Below are positions 13,947 to 17,192 of a stretch of DNA of 17,192 bases, one piece after another. Under the pieces are notes generated by a model. It was not told where the DNA came from. It searched no databases and was given only the letters and a program-made list of their open reading frames with translations. The number at the start of each line of letters is the position of its first letter. Within the stretch, counting starts at the first letter, position 1. This DNA comes from DASRSS01 sp035656335 (GTDB lineage Bacteria > Actinomycetota > Actinomycetes > Mycobacteriales > Jatrophihabitantaceae), in NCBI GenBank assembly GCA_035656335.1, contig DASRSS010000041.1, positions 1 to 17,192 on the forward strand. The letters are read 5' to 3'. The position numbers and the translations under genes are program-made.

Positions 13947-14693
13947 ATGGCCCGTCGACCCGCGAACCCGTCCGTGTTCACTCCGCCGCGGTTGCTGGTG
14001 CGCCGCGACACCGGACTGACCGCGTACGAGGCCGCGCTGTGGCGCGCAGGATTCGTCCGCGTCGCCGGCGCCGACGAGGCCGGTCGCGGCGCGTGCGCGG
14101 GCCCGCTCGTGGTGGCCGCCTGCGTGCTGCCGAAGGGCCGCCGCGGCGAGATCGACGGGCTCACCGATTCCAAGCTGGTCAGCGCGCCCGTCCGCGACCG
14201 GCTCTACGACGAGGTGGTGCGGCGGGCCGTCGCGTACTCGGTGGTGATCGTGCCTGCGGCCGAGATCGACGCGTACGGGCTGCACGTGGCGAACCTGGCC
14301 GGGATGCGCCGCGCCCTGTCGACGCTGACGCCGGACGCGGACTACGCGCTCACCGACGGGTTCCCGGTGCCGGGCGCGGGCGTGCCGTCCACCGCCGTCT
14401 GGAAGGGCGACGCGACCGTCGCCTGCATCTCGGCGGCATCGATCCTGGCCAAGGTCACCAGGGACCGGATCATGACCGAGCTGCACGAGCGGTTCCCGGA
14501 GTACGACTTCGCCAAGCACAAGGGATACGTGACCCCCGAGCACGCCGAGGCGCTGCGCCGGCACGGCCCGTGCGACGAGCACCGCCGCCGGTACGTGAAC
14601 GTGCGCCGGGCGCTGCACGGCGACCCGGCCATGGGGGACAATGGGACAACCGTCGAGGCGGCCGTCGATCTGTCGACGCTGCAGACGGTGTGA
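13947..14693 (+). CDS. rnhB: Ribonuclease HII
   Basis: RNase HII cuts the RNA strand of RNA-DNA hybrids, including single ribonucleotides left in DNA. The four metal-binding acidic residues are present: Asp43 and Glu44 in GADEAGRG, Asp137 in LTDGF and Asp155 in WKGDA. The segments CISAASILAKVTRDR (160-174) and KHKGYVTPEHAEALRRHGPC follow in the usual order. The first 37 residues, up to AGFVRVAGADE, are a leader typical of actinobacterial homologues. The last 20 or so residues form a nonconserved tail. ATG 13947 is preceded by GCAGG a few bases upstream. The gene lies 13 bases after lepB. Confidence 0.96.
   Translation: MARRPANPSVFTPPRLLVRRDTGLTAYEAALWRAGFVRVAGADEAGRGACAGPLVVAACVLPKGRRGEIDGLTDSKLVSAPVRDRLYDEVVRRAVAYSVVIVPAAEIDAYGLHVANLAGMRRALSTLTPDADYALTDGFPVPGAGVPSTAVWKGDATVACISAASILAKVTRDRIMTELHERFPEYDFAKHKGYVTPEHAEALRRHGPCDEHRRRYVNVRRALHGDPAMGDNGTTVEAAVDLSTLQTV
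14635..14645 (+). promoter_or_regulatory. Possible promoter element for the DUF2469 gene inside the rnhB tail
   Basis: GGGACAATGGG differs by one base from the 11-mer GGCACAATGGG before rpsP. It is about 80 bases before the DUF2469 start and lies in the nonconserved end of rnhB. GACAAT matches the -10 consensus at four of six positions. No clear -35. Confidence 0.25.
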
Positions 14694-14724
14694 GCGGACG
14701 TCGCGAGCGAAGGACAGGGCTGCT

Positions 14725-15060
14725 GTGAGCGCCGAGGACCTGGAGAACTACGAGACCGAGATGGAGCTGCAGCTCTATCGCGAGTACAAGGACATCGCTG
14801 CCCAGTTCAGCTACGTCGTCGAGACCGAGCGGCGCTTCTACCTGACCAACGAGGTCGAGTTGACCCCGCGCAACGCCGACGGCGAGGTGTACTTCGAGGT
14901 CGTCATGCGCGACGCCTGGGTCTGGGACATGTACCGGCCGGCCCGGTTCGTGAAGACGGTCCGGGTGCTGACGTTCAAGGACGTCAACATCGAGGAGCTG
15001 GACAAGCCCGACCTCGAGCTGCCCGGCGGCGGTGGCACCGGCGGCGGCTTCAACCGCTGA
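14725..15060 (+). CDS. DUF2469 domain-containing protein
   Basis: This 111-residue acidic protein is nearly identical in pattern to the DUF2469 family, which in actinobacteria almost always follows rnhB (Rv2901c in Mycobacterium tuberculosis is an example). Its conserved core runs from SAEDLENYETEMELQLYREY at the start through FSYVVETERRFYL, then YFEVVMRDAWVWDMYRP and VRVLTFKDVNIEEL. It ends in a Gly-rich tail. No signal peptide or membrane span is present. The family's function is not established. I start it at GTG 14725, where homology begins and AAGGA lies at 14710-14714; the frame is open further upstream but overlaps rnhB. Confidence 0.93.
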   Translation: MSAEDLENYETEMELQLYREYKDIAAQFSYVVETERRFYLTNEVELTPRNADGEVYFEVVMRDAWVWDMYRPARFVKTVRVLTFKDVNIEELDKPDLELPGGGGTGGGFNR

Positions 15061-15073
15061 CAGTTCCCGCCGC

Positions 15074-15101
15074 TCGTCCACAGCCCGGCCGGTTGTCCAC
15101 A
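15074..15101 (+). promoter_or_regulatory. Two DnaA-box-like sites upstream of yraN
   Basis: TTGTCCACA at 15093-15101 is identical to the high-GC actinobacterial DnaA box. TCGTCCACA at 15074-15082 differs only at position two. They are in the same orientation and 19 bases apart. The first site sits inside the inverted repeat GGTTGTCCACAACC (15091-15104). They lie in the 93-base gap after the DUF2469 gene. Binding by DnaA is inferred only from the match. Confidence 0.45.
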
Positions 15102-15153
15102 ACCGACCGGTAACCCCGCCGTCGCGTCGCCCGACCCGGCCACAGTTGTCGGC

Positions 15154-15516
15154 ATGTTGGTCAAGGACGCGGTCGGGCACTTCGGCGAGGACCTCGCGGC
15201 CCGGCATCTCGAGGCCGCCGGGCTGCAGCTGCTGTCCCGCAACTGGCGCTGCTCGGCCGGGGAGCTGGACATCGTCGCCCGCGACGGCGACGTGATCTGC
15301 TTCGTCGAGGTCAAGACGCGCTCGACGACGGCGTTCGGCGATCCGGTCGAGGCGATGACGCCGGCCAAGGTGAACCGCATCCACCGCCTCGCGCTGCGCT
15401 GGCTGGACGAGCACCGCGACTCGGTCCGCTGGGGCTCGCTGCGTTTCGACGTGGTGTCGGTGGTCCGGCTCGCGCCGGGCGGCCCGGTCGTGGAACACCT
15501 GAAGGGGGTGTTCTAG
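15154..15516 (+). CDS. YraN/UPF0102 family endonuclease-like protein
   Basis: This 120-residue protein of the UPF0102 family has a Holliday-junction-resolvase-like PD-(D/E)xK nuclease fold. The active-site pattern is Glu37 and Asp39 in AGELDIVARDG, and Glu52 and Lys54 in FVEVKTR. The remaining family landmarks are GEDLAARHLEAAG (11-23), LSRNWRC and the ending RFDVVSVV. Nuclease activity has rarely been demonstrated for the family. The ATG at 15154 fits the usual N-terminus (VKDAVGHFGED) but has no clear ribosome-binding site. The gap upstream contains two DnaA-box-like sequences. The stop TAG at 15514-15516 abuts the yifB start. Confidence 0.94.
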   Translation: MLVKDAVGHFGEDLAARHLEAAGLQLLSRNWRCSAGELDIVARDGDVICFVEVKTRSTTAFGDPVEAMTPAKVNRIHRLALRWLDEHRDSVRWGSLRFDVVSVVRLAPGGPVVEHLKGVF

Positions 15517-17049
15517 GTGGCACTCGCGACCACGCTCGGCGTCACTCTTACCGGGGTGCAGGGCCAGACCGTAGAGATCCAGGCGGACGTCGCCGCCGGA
15601 GTGCCCGGCCTGTCGTTCACCGGCCTGGCCGACACGTCCGTCGTGGAGTCCCGCGACCGGATGCGCGCGGCGATGGGTAACTCCGGGGTGGAGTGGCCCA
15701 ACCGGAAGGTGACCCTGGCGCTGCTCCCGGCCGACGTGCGCAAGATCGGCTCGCGGTTCGACCTGGCGATGGCGGTCGCCGTGCTCGCCGCGGCCGAGGA
15801 GATCCCGGCGGCCGAACTCACCGACACGGTGTGGCTGGCCGAGCTCGGGCTGGACGGCCGGCTGCGGCCGATCCGCGGCGTGCTGCCCGCGATCGTCACC
15901 GCCCGCCGCGCCGGCGCCCGGCGGGTCGTCGTGGCGCAGGGCAACGCCGCGGAGGCGGCGCTGATCCCGGACGTCGAGGTGCGGGCCGCGGGGACACTGC
16001 GCGAGCTGGTGGCCTGGCTGCGCAACCAGGACGACCCGCCTCCACTGGCCCGGTCGACGGGCGAGGTGCCCGAGCCCGAGCGATACGCCGACCTGGCCGA
16101 CGTCGCGGGCCAGACGGCGGCCAAGCGGGCGCTGGAGGTGGCCGCGGCGGGCGGGCATCACCTGTACCTGGTCGGCCCGCCCGGTGCGGGCAAGACCATG
16201 CTCGCCGAGCGGCTGCCCGGCCTGTTGCCGCCGTTGGACGACGACGCGGCGCTCGAGGTCACTGCGGTGCACTCCGTGGCCGGCCGGTTGCTCGACCGCG
16301 CGCGGTTGATCCGCCGGCCGCCGTTGCAGGCGCCGCACCACACGGCCACGGTGCCGGCCCTGGTCGGCGGCGGGACGAACCTCGCGCGGCCGGGCGCGAT
16401 CTCGCTCGCGCACCAGGGGATCTTGTTCCTGGACGAGGCGGCCGAGTTCCGTCCCGCGGCGCTCGAGGCGCTGCGGCAACCGCTGGAGAGCGGGGTCGTG
16501 GTGCTGCACCGCGGCGGCGGGGCGGTGAGCTACCCGGCGAGGTTCCTGCTGGTGCTGGCGGCGAACCCGTGCCCGTGTGGCAGCCGGGCGCGGGACTGCA
16601 CCTGCGCGCCGCAGGCACGTCGCCGGTACCAGCAGCGGCTGTCCGGGCCGCTGCTCGACCGGGTCGACGTCCGGGTCCAGGTCGAACCGGTGCCGCACGC
16701 CGACCTGCTCGGCGACGCCGTCCAGCGCGAGAGCACGGCCACGGTGGCCGAACGGGTGCGGCAGGCGCGGGCGGCCGCGACCGCGCGCTGGGCCGGCACG
16801 AGTTGGCGGGTGAACGCGGACGTGCCCGGCGCGAAGCTGCGCGCCGCGCCGTGGGCGTTGCCGCACCGCGTCCTCGCGCCGGCGCAGGCCAGCCTCGAGC
16901 AGGGGCGGCTCAGCGCCCGCGGCTTCGACCGCGTGCTCCGGCTGGCCTGGACGGTCGCCGACCTGGCCGGGCACACCGTCCCCGAACCGGTCGACGTGGT
17001 CGAGGCGCTGTACTTCCGCACCGGCCAGGTGGAGACATGGGCGGCCTGA
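15517..17049 (+). CDS. YifB/ComM family Mg-chelatase-like AAA+ ATPase
   Basis: This 510-residue cytoplasmic ATPase has three parts. An N-terminal Lon-protease-like domain (about 1-170) includes FTGLADTSVVESRDR and the segment VTLALLPADVRKIGSRFDLA, though the Lon catalytic dyad is not expected to function. An AAA+ module (about 190-390) follows, with Walker A GPPGAGKT (220-227) and Walker B LFLDEA (303-308). A zinc-like Cys cluster CPCG/CTC (Cys352, 354, 361, 363) precedes a C-terminal helical domain. ComM in Gram-negative bacteria is a helicase that promotes branch migration during natural transformation. Its place between YraN and DprA supports a role in DNA uptake or recombination. The GTG at 15517 directly follows the yraN stop, with AAGGGGG at 15502-15508. 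It overlaps the dprA start by 13 bases. Confidence 0.95.
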   Translation: MALATTLGVTLTGVQGQTVEIQADVAAGVPGLSFTGLADTSVVESRDRMRAAMGNSGVEWPNRKVTLALLPADVRKIGSRFDLAMAVAVLAAAEEIPAAELTDTVWLAELGLDGRLRPIRGVLPAIVTARRAGARRVVVAQGNAAEAALIPDVEVRAAGTLRELVAWLRNQDDPPPLARSTGEVPEPERYADLADVAGQTAAKRALEVAAAGGHHLYLVGPPGAGKTMLAERLPGLLPPLDDDAALEVTAVHSVAGRLLDRARLIRRPPLQAPHHTATVPALVGGGTNLARPGAISLAHQGILFLDEAAEFRPAALEALRQPLESGVVVLHRGGGAVSYPARFLLVLAANPCPCGSRARDCTCAPQARRRYQQRLSGPLLDRVDVRVQVEPVPHADLLGDAVQRESTATVAERVRQARAAATARWAGTSWRVNADVPGAKLRAAPWALPHRVLAPAQASLEQGRLSARGFDRVLRLAWTVADLAGHTVPEPVDVVEALYFRTGQVETWAA

Positions 17050-17192
17050 CGGGCAGCGGGCCGGCGCCCGGCGACGGCGTCGACCCGGAGGTGCTCTGGG
17101 CGCGCGCGTACCTGAGCCGGGTGAGCGAGCCGGCGAACATCCCGGTCTGGGGCTTCGTGCGGGACGTCGGCCCGGTCGAGGCGGTCGAGGCG
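17037..17192 (+). CDS. dprA: DNA-processing protein DprA, N-terminal part (partial)
   Basis: Only 52 codons are in the window. The peptide has a short Gly/Pro-rich opening followed by WARAYLSRVSEP (21-32) and GPVEAVE, the usual N-terminal SAM-like helical segment of actinobacterial DprA. The Rossmann-fold domain that binds single-stranded DNA and loads RecA lies off the right edge. The gene order yraN-yifB-dprA is the normal one. ATG 17037 overlaps the yifB end by 13 bases, so translation is probably coupled. The GGAG there is too close to the ATG to be a good ribosome-binding site, and a later start cannot be excluded. Confidence 0.85.
   Translation, partial: MGGLTGSGPAPGDGVDPEVLWARAYLSRVSEPANIPVWGFVRDVGPVEAVEA

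Noticed and set aside
12782..14173. A 463-codon open minus-strand frame
   Set aside because: It is antisense to lepB and the start of rnhB. No recognisable domain, with typical shadow composition.
14470..16974. An 834-codon open minus-strand frame
   Set aside because: It is antisense to rnhB, DUF2469, yraN and yifB, all with clear motifs. The translation is low-complexity, rich in Arg and Asp.
1..17192. CRISPR arrays, tRNA genes, transposons or phage genes
   Set aside because: No repeat-spacer pattern, no tRNA-like cloverleaf and no transposase or integrase motif were seen on either strand.

Overview
This is a contiguous piece of a high-GC actinobacterial chromosome. The base composition is uniformly GC-rich and GTG/TTG starts are common. 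The synteny is diagnostic: rpsP-khpA-rimM-trmD-rplS-lepB-rnhB-DUF2469-yraN-yifB-dprA is the standard actinobacterial order, and thrS followed by a HIT-family Ap4A hydrolase/phosphorylase gene is another actinobacterial pairing. The genus cannot be fixed from the sequence alone. No gene-free stretch exceeds about 210 bases. I see no tRNA, rRNA, CRISPR array, insertion sequence or prophage.

Layout. (1) Bases 1-89 hold the 3' end of a probable MobA-like nucleotidyltransferase. It converges on three minus-strand genes that read leftward from about 2.1 kb as a likely operon: a DinB/DUF664 protein, a gamma-class carbonic anhydrase-like hexapeptide protein, and a DUF2510-scramblase-like fusion. (2) From 2.19 to 7.35 kb on the plus strand lie thrS, a HIT protein, an amidohydrolase and an MFS transporter, closed by a strong 14-bp hairpin. 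The amidohydrolase sits where mycobacteria carry the phosphatidylinositol phosphate synthase gene pgsA. (3) From 7.49 to 10.03 kb on the minus strand is a two-gene sugar module: a LacI-family repressor and a GH1 beta-glucosidase. The gap between them holds a palindrome very like the CebR/CelR cellobiose operator. (4) From 10.24 kb to the right edge runs the ribosomal and RNA-processing block: S16, KhpA, RimM and TrmD, then L19, signal peptidase I, RNase HII, a DUF2469 protein, YraN, the Mg-chelatase-like ATPase YifB, and the start of DprA.

How the genes work together. The last block couples 30S assembly and RNA binding (S16, KhpA, RimM), tRNA modification (TrmD) and 50S assembly (L19) with secretion (LepB) and nucleic-acid maintenance (RNase HII, YraN, YifB, DprA). 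Start and stop codons overlap or nearly touch at several joints, implying co-transcription and translational coupling. The LacI-GH1 pair looks like a self-contained beta-glucoside (probably cellobiose) response unit without a transporter beside it.

No wholly new multi-gene system is evident. The most interesting signals are regulatory: the operator architecture between the LacI and GH1 genes, three genes whose -10-like hexamers sit at or near leaderless distance from the start codon, and a pair of DnaA-box-like sites upstream of yraN.
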